Shown: positions 7,765-16,072, counted from the stretch's first letter. The stretch: DNA of 30,291 bases from Oscillospiraceae bacterium (GCA_016296565.1 JAEDJB010000006.1:1-30291), one strand, 5' to 3'. Notes: a model not told the origin generated them from the sequence alone. Numbers and translations are program-made.

Positions 7765-9150
7765 ATGTACAACTACGAGAAAAACAGAGACCAGGTCGTA
7801 AATGATCTGGACAGAGTCATTCGCCTCATCCACATGAAGGCCGACGAGATCCCCGAGGAAGAGAAGGCCCAGATGGTCAAGGAGACCGTGGAGCACTTCA
7901 ACACCTGCGTGAGCCCCGGCTGGATCAACTACAGAAAGTGTGTCTCCTCCGAGACCGAAGGCAACGCCGTTCTGGAATGGGAAGACGGCGGCTCCTACTT
8001 CCGCGGCCTGTATGACAACGAGAAGTTCCTGGACGCCATGGGCGGCTTCGGCATTTATGTTGCCGGCCACAGCGAGGACCTGATCATCGACACCGTGAAG
8101 GCTCAGCTGGACCGCCAGGGTCTGCACTCCCAGGAGCTGATCGACCCCCTGCGCGGCTACCTGGCAAAGGCCATGGCCGACTGTACCCCCGGCGATCTGC
8201 AGCAGTGCTTCTTCACCAACTGCGGCACCGAGGCTGTTGAGATCGCCATGAAGCTGGCCCGCTTCAAGAGCAAGGGCAAGTGGTTCATCGCCACCACCCA
8301 CGCCTTCCACGGCAAGACCGGCGGCTCCCTGTCCCTGACCGCTAAGGGCATCTACCGTCAGCCCTATCTGCCTCTGCTCCAGCAGGTGCAGCATGTGGAG
8401 TACGGCAACGCAGCCGCCATCCGCACCGCCATTGAGAACCTGCGCGAGGTGGGCGAGTCCATCGCCGCCGTGGTTCTGGAGCCCATCCAGGGCGAAGCCG
8501 GCGTTATCATTCCCCCCGCTGGCTACCTGAAGGAAGTCCGCGCCATCTGCGACGAGCTGGACGTGATCCTGATCATCGACGAAATCCAGACCGGCATGGG
8601 CCGCACCGGCACCCTGTGGCGCTGCGACGCCGAGGAGATCACCCCCGACATCATGACCTTCGGCAAGGCCTTCGGCGGCGGCGTGATGCCCATCACCGGC
8701 CTCATCTGCCGTCCCTGCATGTGGAGTGAAGAGCTGATCGAGAACCCCTATCTGCTGGGCTCCACCACCTTCGGCGGCAACCCCGTCTGCTGCGCCGCTG
8801 CTATCGCAGCTCTGGACTTCCAGCTGAAGAACGACATCCCCGGCCAGGCCCGCGAAAAGGGCGCCAAGATCAAGGCCGGCCTGGAAGCCATTCAGGCAAA
8901 GTATCCCACCGTCATCCAGGAAGTCCGCGGCGTCGGCCTGATGATGGCCGTGGAGTTCTTCTCCGATGAGTACGGCTATGAGTTCTCCAAGGAGATGTAC
9001 AACCAGCACGTTATCATCTCCGGCACCCTGAACAACTCCAAGACCATCCGCTATGAGCCCCCCGCATCCCTGACCGACGAGGAGATCGCCAAGATCCTGG
9101 ACGCCTCCGAAAAGGCAGCCGCCAAGGCCAAGGAAGTCTTCGGCCTCTAA
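7765..9150 (+). CDS. patA: Class III aminotransferase, putrescine aminotransferase-like
   Basis: This 461-residue PLP enzyme closely follows the E. coli putrescine aminotransferase (YgjG/PatA) from end to end, including its usual length. Matching blocks are VSPGWINYRK near residue 48, LGGFGI-like MGGFGIYVAGH near 90, LHSQELIDPLRGYLAK near 117, EPIQGEAGV near 235, DEIQTGMGRTG near 272 and TLNNSKTIRYEPP near 420. The Schiff-base lysine is K301 in TFGKAFGGG. The expected reaction moves the amino group of putrescine to 2-oxoglutarate, giving 4-aminobutanal; cadaverine or another diamine is possible. The ATG follows AAGGAGGA. The aldehyde dehydrogenase that would oxidise the product follows 118 bp downstream, which strengthens the call. 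Confidence 0.85.
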   Translation: MYNYEKNRDQVVNDLDRVIRLIHMKADEIPEEEKAQMVKETVEHFNTCVSPGWINYRKCVSSETEGNAVLEWEDGGSYFRGLYDNEKFLDAMGGFGIYVAGHSEDLIIDTVKAQLDRQGLHSQELIDPLRGYLAKAMADCTPGDLQQCFFTNCGTEAVEIAMKLARFKSKGKWFIATTHAFHGKTGGSLSLTAKGIYRQPYLPLLQQVQHVEYGNAAAIRTAIENLREVGESIAAVVLEPIQGEAGVIIPPAGYLKEVRAICDELDVILIIDEIQTGMGRTGTLWRCDAEEITPDIMTFGKAFGGGVMPITGLICRPCMWSEELIENPYLLGSTTFGGNPVCCAAAIAALDFQLKNDIPGQAREKGAKIKAGLEAIQAKYPTVIQEVRGVGLMMAVEFFSDEYGYEFSKEMYNQHVIISGTLNNSKTIRYEPPASLTDEEIAKILDASEKAAAKAKEVFGL

Positions 9151-9198
9151 GCCGTTTTCGGGCAGAGAATCCTTCATAATATTTCATGATATACATCT

Positions 9199-9230
9199 CC
9201 CATCCAGAGAGCTCCGGCTCTCTGGATGGG
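9199..9230 (+). other. Stable hairpin between aminotransferase and dehydrogenase genes
   Basis: A 14-bp perfect stem (arms 9199-9212 and 9217-9230, centred on TCCG) lies in the 118-bp gap. No U-tract follows (CAGCCC comes next), so it is unlikely to be a strong intrinsic terminator. It may act as an mRNA stability or processing element separating expression of the two genes. Confidence 0.6.
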
Positions 9231-9268
9231 CAGCCCTTTCCGCTCTGTAACAGATAGGAGATTTTTCT

Positions 9269-10750
9269 ATGAAGATTTGCAAAAACTACATCAACGGCGA
9301 GTGGGTCGACAGCGTCAGCGGCAAGACCGCGCCTACCTATAACCCCGCCAACGGCGAGATTCTGGCCGAGGTGGTTCAGTCCAACCTGGAGGACGTGGAG
9401 CTGGCCGTGGCTGCCGCCAAAAAGTCCTTCTATGAGACCCGCGACTGGCGGGATATGGACAGCCAGACCAGAGGCGACATTCTGCTGAAGATTGCCGACC
9501 TGATCGACAAGAACCGGGATGAGCTGGCCCGCATCGAGTCCATGGACATGGGCAAGCCCCTGCGTGAGGCTGAGGGCGACGTGGACGACGCTCTGCACTG
9601 CTATCGTTACTATGCCGGCATCATCAAGGCCCCCTACGGCGGCGTTTATGACGTGAACGAGGGCTTCGGCAAGATGCACTCCTTCACCATCCATGAGCCC
9701 GTGGGCGTGGTGGCCCTCATCAGCGCCTGGAACTTCCCCTTCGTCATGGGTTCCTGGAAGATCGCTCCCGCTCTGGCCGCCGGCAACAGCATCATCTTCA
9801 AGCCCGCCTCCAACGCTGTCATGTCCAACGTGAAGATGTTCGAGATCCTGGAAGAGGCCGGTGTGCCCAAGGGCGCCGCCAACCTGATTCTGGGGCCGGG
9901 CGGCTCCGTGGGCGAGGCGCTGGCTTCCCACAAGGACATCGGCATGGTCACCCTCACCGGCTCCACCGCTGTTGGCCAGAGCATCATGCGCTGCGCTGCC
10001 AGCAACGTGAAGAAGATCGGCCTGGAGCTGGGCGGCAAGTCCCCCAACATCATCTTCGCCGACGTGGATCTGGAGGCCGCTGTGGAGTGGGCCATGATCG
10101 GCATCTTCTTCAACCAGGGCGAGGTCTGCTGCGCAGGCTCCCGCATCATCATTGAGGAGAGCATCCACGACGCCTTCGTCAAGCGGTTTGCCGAGCGTGC
10201 CAACGCCATGACCATCGGCAACCCGCTGGACAACCCCGACATGGGCCCCATGGTCAGCGAAGGCCAGCTCAACGACGTGCTGGCTTATGTGAAGAAGGGC
10301 GTGGACGAGGGCGCTACCCTGGTCTGCGGCGGCGAGCGCTACACCGAGGGTGAGTGCGCCAAGGGCTACTTCATGCGTCCCACCATCTTCGACAACTGCA
10401 CCCCCGACATGACCATCGTCCGGGAAGAGATCTTCGGGCCTGTGGTCACCATCCAGACCTTCAAGACCGAGGAAGAGGCCATTGCTCTGGCCAACGACAC
10501 CGATTACGGTCTGGCCGGCGGCGTGTTCACCCATCAGCTGGAGAGAGCCCTCCGCGTGGTCAAGGAAGTCCGCGCCGGCATCACCTGGGTCAACGCCTTC
10601 AACCCCACCTTCAACGAAGCACCCTGGGGCGGCTACAAGATGTCCGGCGTCGGCCGCGAGCTGGGCGTACACGGCCTGGAGGAGTACCAGGAGATCAAGC
10701 AGGTCAACATCAACCTGACTCCCGGCGCACCCGGCTGGTACGAGCACTAA
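9269..10750 (+). CDS. NAD(P)-dependent aldehyde dehydrogenase (likely aminobutyraldehyde dehydrogenase)
   Basis: This 493-residue protein has the normal length of the ALDH superfamily and all the core motifs: SAWNFPF (substrate/cofactor pocket), the cofactor loop GSTAVGQS, the general base E253 in LELGGKSPN, and the catalytic C287 in FFNQGEVCCAGSR (C288 follows). The C-terminal PWGGYKMSG block is also present. It would oxidise the aldehyde made by the upstream aminotransferase, so 4-aminobutanal to 4-aminobutyrate (GABA) is the best guess, with betaine-aldehyde-type enzymes as the close alternative. The ATG is preceded by AGGAGA. Together the two genes form a putrescine-to-GABA module; a terminator follows at 10790. 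Exact substrate preference cannot be decided from the sequence. Confidence 0.85.
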   Translation: MKICKNYINGEWVDSVSGKTAPTYNPANGEILAEVVQSNLEDVELAVAAAKKSFYETRDWRDMDSQTRGDILLKIADLIDKNRDELARIESMDMGKPLREAEGDVDDALHCYRYYAGIIKAPYGGVYDVNEGFGKMHSFTIHEPVGVVALISAWNFPFVMGSWKIAPALAAGNSIIFKPASNAVMSNVKMFEILEEAGVPKGAANLILGPGGSVGEALASHKDIGMVTLTGSTAVGQSIMRCAASNVKKIGLELGGKSPNIIFADVDLEAAVEWAMIGIFFNQGEVCCAGSRIIIEESIHDAFVKRFAERANAMTIGNPLDNPDMGPMVSEGQLNDVLAYVKKGVDEGATLVCGGERYTEGECAKGYFMRPTIFDNCTPDMTIVREEIFGPVVTIQTFKTEEEAIALANDTDYGLAGGVFTHQLERALRVVKEVRAGITWVNAFNPTFNEAPWGGYKMSGVGRELGVHGLEEYQEIKQVNINLTPGAPGWYEH

Positions 10751-10789
10751 TCCAAACCCCCGCAAACTGCGGAAACACAAAGCATAACA

Positions 10790-10824
10790 AAGCCAGGGCC
10801 TCAAAAGAGGCCCTGGCTTATTTT
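10790..10824 (+). terminator. Intrinsic terminator after aldehyde dehydrogenase gene
   Basis: A perfect 13-bp stem (AAGCCAGGGCCTC at 10790-10802 with its complement at 10807-10819) has an AAAA loop and is followed by ATTTTG. It closes the aminotransferase/dehydrogenase unit. Confidence 0.9.
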
Positions 10825-10909
10825 GTCGAAAAAGGCAAAGTCTTTCCGTTTCTCTGCCCCTGTAACCGGACCACTTGTCCTTCGGATTCAACCGTCTGTC
10901 GCAAATGGA

Positions 10910-10938
10910 TTGAACCCGGCGGGTACATTTCCTATAAT
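10910..10938 (+). promoter_or_regulatory. Sigma-70-type promoter for the LytTR gene
   Basis: TTGAAC (10910-10915) and TATAAT (10933-10938) are separated by exactly 17 bases, close to consensus. The start codon of the LytTR gene is 24 bases past the -10 box, giving a short leader. Confidence 0.8.
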
Positions 10939-10961
10939 AATGGCGCAAAGGGGATGGATTC

Positions 10962-11402
10962 ATGCAAGTGGAAATTAAAATTGACCCTTCCTGTTCCGAA
11001 CCGAAGGTCATGATCCTCACTGCCTCCATGACTGAGGAGGTGTCTGCCCTGGCCGCCAGGCTGGCAGAGGGGCCGCCGCAGCTTCTCTCCGGCAGCCGGG
11101 AGGGAAAGGTCGAGGTACTGGAGCAGGAGGACCTGATCCGGATGTACGCCAGCGCCGGAAAGGTGTTTGCCGCAACGGAAAAAGGGGAATACGCCCTGCG
11201 CCTGCGGCTGTACGAGCTGGAGGCGCGGCTGGACCCCCGGCAGTTTGTCCGCATCTCCAACTCGGAGATCATCAACCTAAGGCAGGTCCGCCACTTTGAC
11301 CTGCGCTTGACGGGCACCATCTGCGTGCAGCTGTCCAACGGCACAACCACCTATGTGTCCAGGCGGTACGTTTCCAAAATCAAGAAAATGCTGGGGATGT
11401 GA
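10962..11402 (+). CDS. LytTR-domain DNA-binding protein
   Basis: This is a 146-residue transcription factor made almost entirely of a LytTR domain. The C-terminal part carries the family pattern: RLRLYELEARLDPRQFVRIS, then NSEIINLRQV near residue 105, and YVSRRYVSKIKKMLG at the end, the usual recognition region. There is no receiver domain in front, so it is not a classical response regulator. Stand-alone LytTR proteins of this size are usually encoded directly before a DUF3021 membrane protein, as here, and such pairs are thought to act together as a membrane-controlled regulatory unit, often on their own promoter. It has its own good promoter, and its TGA stop lies 10 bases before the next start. 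Confidence 0.88.
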   Translation: MQVEIKIDPSCSEPKVMILTASMTEEVSALAARLAEGPPQLLSGSREGKVEVLEQEDLIRMYASAGKVFAATEKGEYALRLRLYELEARLDPRQFVRISNSEIINLRQVRHFDLRLTGTICVQLSNGTTTYVSRRYVSKIKKMLGM

Positions 11403-11412
11403 GGGGATGGAC

Positions 11413-11883
11413 ATGAAAAAGAAGATCATTTCGCGGGCTGCCGTCGGGCTCCCGGTGGGCGTTGCCATCGGATACGGCATCACCATTGTGATTTCCCTTT
11501 TCTGGGGGGGAGGGTCCTATTTCCCCTGCGTGCCGGAGCTGGTTTCCAGAATGGGCAGCGAGCTGAACGCAGTGATGTTTCAGGCCCTGCTCTGCGGCCT
11601 GCTGGGCATGGGCTTTGGCGCCGCTTCGGTGATATGGGAGGCAGAGCGGTGGAGCATTGCCGTCCGGACGGGGATTTACTTTCTGGTGGTCTCCCTTCTC
11701 ATGATGCCCATCGCCTATTTGGCCTGCTGGATGGAGCACAGCATCGCCGGGTTCTTCCGATACTTTGGAATCTTTGCCCTGATCTTCCTTGTGATCTGGG
11801 GGATCGAATGGGCAGCCGCCCGGCGCACGGTCAGGAAGCTGAACGCCAGCCTGTCCGCGGCCAGGCAAAAGGAAACGCCATAA
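11413..11883 (+). CDS. DUF3021 family membrane protein
   Basis: This 156-residue protein has four hydrophobic segments (about residues 10-30, 50-70, 83-105 and 112-135) and basic ends, matching the DUF3021 family in length and topology. I chose ATG 11413 because GAGGGG at 11401-11406 is well placed for it; ATG 11407 is too close to that site, and a reading from 11353 would run inside the LytTR gene. It is the usual partner of a small LytTR regulator and probably restrains or modulates it from the membrane. The signal it responds to is unknown. The stop codon is part of the downstream terminator stem. Confidence 0.82.
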   Translation: MKKKIISRAAVGLPVGVAIGYGITIVISLFWGGGSYFPCVPELVSRMGSELNAVMFQALLCGLLGMGFGAASVIWEAERWSIAVRTGIYFLVVSLLMMPIAYLACWMEHSIAGFFRYFGIFALIFLVIWGIEWAAARRTVRKLNASLSAARQKETP

Positions 11884-11930
11884 AAACAGCCAGCAGAGCG
11901 GCTTTATACCGCTCTGCTGGCTGTTTTATC
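11883..11930. terminator. Intrinsic terminator, probably bidirectional
   Basis: A perfect 19-bp inverted repeat, arms 11883-11901 and 11909-11927, begins with AAAA and ends with TTTT around a 7-base loop. It therefore provides a U-tail on both strands, suiting the convergent genes on either side (DUF3021 on plus, SLH/MBL on minus). Confidence 0.92.
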
Positions 11931-11946
11931 TCTTGATCCGGAATGC

Positions 11947-13593
11947 TCAGGGCTTGCAGATTCCGCAGGGGGAGTACCCCATCTGGATGAGCTCGGTTCT
12001 GCTGCCGGTGTAATAGCCCTTGTTCTTGTCGCTGATCTTCTGGGCGCTGCTGCAGCTGGCATAGTGGAACTTCATGGTGTTGGTGTTGAGAACATAGGTG
12101 GCGGAGATGGGGTCCTTCTGTCCGGAATCAGAGGAGGAGGTACCGCCCGCCCCCTGGAGGATTTCCTCCTGGGAGGCCTGTTTTCTGGTGGTGAAGGTCA
12201 CCGTCTTTCCGTCCGAAACAGCGACGATGTCCCCTTGAAGATCCGTCCGGAAAACGGTGGCTCCCGCGTCCCGCAGGCGGCTGAGGGCCCCTGCCGTGGG
12301 GTGGCCGTAGCTGTTGCCCGCGCCCACGGAAATGACGGCGTACTGGGGCATGACCTCCCGGAGGAAGGGATAGGTGGTGCTGGTGTCGCTGCCGTGGTGG
12401 CCCACCTTCAGGACCGTGGCGGAGAGGTCCGCACCCCTGCTGAGCATGGTCTGCTCCGCCTCCCGCTCCGCGTCTCCGGTGAACAGGAAGGAGGTCTGCC
12501 CGTACTGAACCTTCAGAACGATGGAGGTGTCGTTGGTGTCGCTGCCCCCGTTGACCCCCAGAATGGTGACTTCCGCGCTGCCCAGGGAGTAGGTGTCCCC
12601 CACGGAGGGGACGGTGATCCCGCCGCCCTTTGCCTGGGCGTACCGGGCAAAGTCCCCGAAGGCGTCGCTGTTATAATAGGTCACCGGGCAGAGGGTCACA
12701 TCCGCCGTGGTGTAGCTGAAGGCGCCGGGAAGACCGCCGATGTGGTCCTCGTGGGCGTGGGTGCCCACCACAATGTCCAGCTTCTCCACCCCGGTGCTCT
12801 GGAGCACGGAGTAGATCCGGCTGGAGTCCGCCTTGTTCCCGCCGTCAATGAGCATGTATCGGCCGTCACACTCCACCAGGGCGGAATCCGCCTGGCCCAC
12901 GTCGATGAAGTGGACGGAGAAGGTGCTGCCGCCGCCGGAGGGATAGTTGTCCAGGGCGGACCGGTCGTAGCAGGCGTCGAAGGCAGCCTGGGTAAAGACC
13001 CCCTCGGCCATCAGCTTCTGGGCCAGGGTCTGGGCCGAGTTTTTCAGCCGGACCGACAGGGCCCCGTAGGAAACCAGCACAACGTCGGCCCGCAGGAAGG
13101 GATTTGTCTGGACGCAGTCCGGCAGAATCCCCACCTGCCTGGCCAGGGAGAAGGGGCTGTCCCAGGTAAAGTCTCCGCTCTGGTCAGAGTAGCCCAGCGC
13201 CCGCAGGACAAAGGTCAGGTACATGGCGGCGCTGGCCGTTCCGGTGCCGAACTTGGTGCCGGACACGCCGGTGGTCAGGCCGGTTTCATAGGCGTAACCC
13301 ACGTAGTTGTCGGCCCAGCTGGCCACGTCGGTAAAGGGGTGGCTCCAGGTTCCCTTCAGGGCGTCGCTCTCCTTCCCCAGAACCCGGATCAGCATGATCA
13401 GGGCCTCGGTGCGGGTGGGCGCCCGGCCCAGGGCAAAGTCCGTGTCGGACACTCCCTGGAACAATCCCAGGGTTTTCAGGTCAGCAGCCAGGGTTTCCTC
13501 ATAGGCGGTGTCCCGTCCGGCCGCAGCCGCCCCCACGGGAACCACGCTGACGCAGAGGATCAGACACAAAAGCATGGCAATCACTTTTTTCAT
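11947..13593 (-). CDS. SLH-anchored metallo-beta-lactamase-fold hydrolase (ComEC C-terminal-like)
   Basis: This 548-residue exported protein has a signal peptide (MKKVIAMLLCLILC..., cleavage near residue 25), then an SLH-like region of about 185 residues (for example FTDVASWADNYVGYAYETGLTTG). A metallo-beta-lactamase fold follows from about residue 226 (FIDVGQADSALVE). Its metal site H279-x-H281-x-D283-H284 (THAHEDHIGG), FTGDAE and VGHHGSDTST are all intact. The layout matches the soluble ComEC/Rec2 C-terminal hydrolase family. The last about 50 residues form a small Cys/His module (FHYASCSSAQ ... GYSPCGICKP), often found at the ends of secreted Firmicutes nucleases and MBL proteins. It probably hydrolyses a phosphodiester, possibly nucleic acid, at the cell surface; substrate unproven. 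The ATG follows AAAAAGGAGG. Confidence 0.85.
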   Translation of the reverse strand: MKKVIAMLLCLILCVSVVPVGAAAAGRDTAYEETLAADLKTLGLFQGVSDTDFALGRAPTRTEALIMLIRVLGKESDALKGTWSHPFTDVASWADNYVGYAYETGLTTGVSGTKFGTGTASAAMYLTFVLRALGYSDQSGDFTWDSPFSLARQVGILPDCVQTNPFLRADVVLVSYGALSVRLKNSAQTLAQKLMAEGVFTQAAFDACYDRSALDNYPSGGGSTFSVHFIDVGQADSALVECDGRYMLIDGGNKADSSRIYSVLQSTGVEKLDIVVGTHAHEDHIGGLPGAFSYTTADVTLCPVTYYNSDAFGDFARYAQAKGGGITVPSVGDTYSLGSAEVTILGVNGGSDTNDTSIVLKVQYGQTSFLFTGDAEREAEQTMLSRGADLSATVLKVGHHGSDTSTTYPFLREVMPQYAVISVGAGNSYGHPTAGALSRLRDAGATVFRTDLQGDIVAVSDGKTVTFTTRKQASQEEILQGAGGTSSSDSGQKDPISATYVLNTNTMKFHYASCSSAQKISDKNKGYYTGSRTELIQMGYSPCGICKP

Positions 13594-13622
13594 GGATAGC
13601 CCTCCTTTTTTACTCTATGGGC

Positions 13623-13652
13623 ATTGTATAACCGGGAAAAGTCTCTTGTCAA
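13623..13652 (-). promoter_or_regulatory. Promoter of the SLH/MBL gene
   Basis: On the minus strand TTGACA (plus coordinates 13647-13652) is followed after 16-18 bases by TATACAAT (plus coordinates about 13623-13630). The gene starts about 30 bases downstream. The 63-bp gap holds little else. Confidence 0.75.
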
Positions 13653-13656
13653 TGAA

Positions 13657-15009
13657 TCAAAGGGCCAGGCTGTCCCGCTCCGGTCCCCTTCTGCTCTCCC
13701 GTCTCCACAGGATGATTCCCACGGTGTCCGCGAAGAACCAGCCGATGGGAATGGACAGCCAGATGCCGGTCACTCCCAGGGCCGGAAGGGCCGACAGGGC
13801 GTAGGCCAGGACCACCCGGGTGCCCAGGGAGCAGATGGTGAGCGCCAGGGACACCGCCGGGCGGTTCACCGCCCGGAAGTAGCCGTAGAGCAGGAAGAGA
13901 ACGCCGATGCCTAAGTAGCAGGACCCTTCAATGCGCAGGTAGCCGGTGCCGATGGCGATGACCTCCGCCGCCTCCGCCCCGGCGAAGAAGGCCAGAAGCC
14001 GGGGGGCCAGCAGGCAGACCGCCCCGCCCACCGCCAGGCAGAAGAGCACCACGCAGACTGCCGCCCACTTGACGCCCCCCTGGATCCGGTCCCCCTTCCC
14101 CGCCCCGTAGTTCTGGGCCACGAAGGTGGAGAAGGCGTTGCCGAAGTCCTGGACGGGCATGTAGGCCACCGTGTCGATCTTCACCGCCACGGCAAAGGCC
14201 GCCATCACCGCGGTGCCGAAGCTGTTCACCAGCCCCTGGACCAGCAGGATGCCGAAGTTCATCACCGACTGCTGCAGGCAGGTGAAGAAGGACAGGCTGA
14301 TCACGTTTGCCAGGGACCGGCGCTCCCACACCATGTCCTCCCGCCCCACCCGCAGGGCGGGGTATTTTTTCCAGGCCCAGGCCATAAGCCCCAGGCCGGA
14401 GGCGTACTGGGCGATCACCGTTGCCAGGGCCGCCCCCATGACCCCCAGGCCCAGGGGAACCACAAAGAGCACATCCAGGCCGATGTTCAGCCCCACGGAC
14501 ACCCCCAGAAAGACCAGAGGGGTGGCTGAGTCCCCCACCGCCCGGAGGAGGTTGGCAAAGAAGTTATACAGAAAGGTGGCGGCAATGCCCCCGAAAATCC
14601 ACAGCAGATAGGTCCGGGTGAGCCCCGCCACCTCCGCCGGAATCCGGAGCAGCCAGAGAAAGCCCCCCAGCAGCAGGTACACCGCCGCGTTCAGCACCAG
14701 GGTCAGCCCGCCGATGAGGACGAAGGCCTGGAAAATCCCCTGCCGCAGCCGGGCCATGTCCCCCCGGCCGAACTGGATGGAAAAGTAGGCCGCGCTGCCC
14801 ATGCACAGGCCCAGGAGGATGGAGGTGAGAAAGGTCAGCAGGGTGTAGGAGGACCCCACCGCCCCCAGAGCTCCTTCCCCGATGAACCGGCCCACAATCC
14901 AGGTGTCCGTCAGGTTGTACAGCTGCTGGAACAGGTTGCCGCAGATGAGGGGGAGGGCAAACCAGAGCAGGCCCTTGGGGATGCTCCCCCGGGTCAGGTC
15001 CCGGGTCAC
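13657..15009 (-). CDS. MATE family efflux transporter
   Basis: This 450-residue membrane protein has about 12 hydrophobic segments in two similar halves, the standard MATE length and topology. The first half opens with PKGLLWFALPLICGNLFQQLYNLTDTWIVGRFIG, the classic family entry segment (broken here as PLICGNLFQQLYNLTD and WIVGRF). The second half repeats the pattern near residue 240 (QQSVMNFGILLVQGLVNSFG). Such exporters use a Na+ or H+ gradient to expel cationic drugs or metabolites. The start is GTG 15009, with GGAAGGAAA upstream, in a GTGA overlap with the stop of the U32-like gene, so the two are translationally coupled. The natural substrate is unknown. Confidence 0.9.
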   Translation of the reverse strand: MTRDLTRGSIPKGLLWFALPLICGNLFQQLYNLTDTWIVGRFIGEGALGAVGSSYTLLTFLTSILLGLCMGSAAYFSIQFGRGDMARLRQGIFQAFVLIGGLTLVLNAAVYLLLGGFLWLLRIPAEVAGLTRTYLLWIFGGIAATFLYNFFANLLRAVGDSATPLVFLGVSVGLNIGLDVLFVVPLGLGVMGAALATVIAQYASGLGLMAWAWKKYPALRVGREDMVWERRSLANVISLSFFTCLQQSVMNFGILLVQGLVNSFGTAVMAAFAVAVKIDTVAYMPVQDFGNAFSTFVAQNYGAGKGDRIQGGVKWAAVCVVLFCLAVGGAVCLLAPRLLAFFAGAEAAEVIAIGTGYLRIEGSCYLGIGVLFLLYGYFRAVNRPAVSLALTICSLGTRVVLAYALSALPALGVTGIWLSIPIGWFFADTVGIILWRRESRRGPERDSLAL

Positions 15010-15977
15010 GGTGTTTCCTTCCGGCGCTTGGCCTTCTCCCGCTCCCAGGCGCGAATGGCAAAGCAGAAGGGGGGGTACATGGCCGGGAAGGCCACCTCAT
15101 TTTCCAGGGTGTACCGGAGGAAGTCGAAGAAGAACGCGTAGGGGATATCCAGCCGCCCCTGGAGCTTAAACAGTCCGAAGCCCATATCCGACAGGGCCTT
15201 GGCCTCCGCCCCCGTCAGGGAGATGTTCCGGGCGGGGGTGGTCTGCTGCTTATAGTCGGGCACGAAGGGGCAGCGGCGGAGAAAGCCGGTATACTGGCCG
15301 GTGCCCTCCAGGGCCACCGCCTGGTCCCGGGTGTTGTTCAGGTAGTGCTCCCCCCGCTGGGCGCAGTGGCGGACGCACCGCTCGTTGAGCATGATCTCCG
15401 CTTTGTCCTTGGGCAGCCGGGCCAGCAGGTCCAGGTCGTAGTTGTCGTCCGGGTGGACCACATAGCGGCTGAAGTCCCGGGACAGGCTCTCATAATAGGC
15501 TTCGTCCCGGTTCTCCTCAAAGGCGGTCATGATCACCGAGGCGTGCAGCTCAATGTTGGGGTAATTTGCCCGGATGTGGTCCCCGAGCAGGGGGCTGGAG
15601 ACGATGACCCCTCCCCCCAGCCGGTTCAGCAGGTCCAGGATGGCGTTGCCCAGGGGGTCCTCCAGGTCCCGCTCCGTCATTCTGGGCATGGAGAAGGTGA
15701 GCAAGGGGGTGATCCCCCGGTCCAGGGCCCCCTGGAGCTCGGCCTGGATGTCCTCCATGGTGTACCCGTGGTCCACGATGACGGGCCGGCCGCAGTTCCA
15801 GCGGGCCTGGGGGGAGCCGTACAGGTAGCGCACGGGGATGCGGTAGCCGAATTTTGCCTCCACCTGGTCCAGGCACTGGTAGACCAGGGAGGAATAGAGA
15901 AACAGCCCGGGCACGCTGTAGGCCGCGCCGGGCATCAGGGCCGCCTGGGCCCCTTGGGGCAGAATGGGTTCATACAT
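15006..15977 (-). CDS. U32 peptidase-like / UbiU-like protein, function unknown
   Basis: This 323-residue soluble protein has the look of a TIM-barrel protein of the collagenase-like U32 group. YPNIELHASVIM near residue 145 resembles the family strand, and NERCVRHC (about 198-205) with a later RRCPF (near 238) resembles the cysteine set that binds an Fe-S cluster in UbiU/UbiV-type relatives. Other blocks (DHGYTMEDIQAEL, LLTFSMPRMTERDL) I cannot assign. No signal peptide is visible, so it is cytoplasmic. It starts at ATG 15977 after AAGGAGGGA and overlaps the MATE gene by GTGA. The family call is tentative; the protein is shorter than typical U32 peptidases and may be a divergent relative with another job. 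Confidence 0.55.
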   Translation of the reverse strand: MYEPILPQGAQAALMPGAAYSVPGLFLYSSLVYQCLDQVEAKFGYRIPVRYLYGSPQARWNCGRPVIVDHGYTMEDIQAELQGALDRGITPLLTFSMPRMTERDLEDPLGNAILDLLNRLGGGVIVSSPLLGDHIRANYPNIELHASVIMTAFEENRDEAYYESLSRDFSRYVVHPDDNYDLDLLARLPKDKAEIMLNERCVRHCAQRGEHYLNNTRDQAVALEGTGQYTGFLRRCPFVPDYKQQTTPARNISLTGAEAKALSDMGFGLFKLQGRLDIPYAFFFDFLRYTLENEVAFPAMYPPFCFAIRAWEREKAKRRKETP

Positions 15978-16005
15978 GGCTGATCCCTCCTTATTACTCG
16001 TCCCC

Positions 16006-16035
16006 AGTATAAAGCAGGGGGCAAGGCTCTGTCAA
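16006..16035 (-). promoter_or_regulatory. Promoter of the U32-like/MATE operon
   Basis: On the minus strand TTGACA (plus coordinates 16030-16035) and TATACT (16006-16011) are 18 bases apart, about 28 bases before the start codon at 15977. It is back-to-back with the first cobalamin-riboswitch promoter. Confidence 0.75.
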
Positions 16036-16072
16036 GAAAGGGGGTTTTCTGAAAAAGATATCCCCGGTACCC

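Noticed and set aside
9014..11350. 778-codon minus-strand open frame across the dehydrogenase and LytTR genes
   Set aside because: It runs through two well-supported plus-strand genes, a terminator and a promoter, and its product has no motifs.
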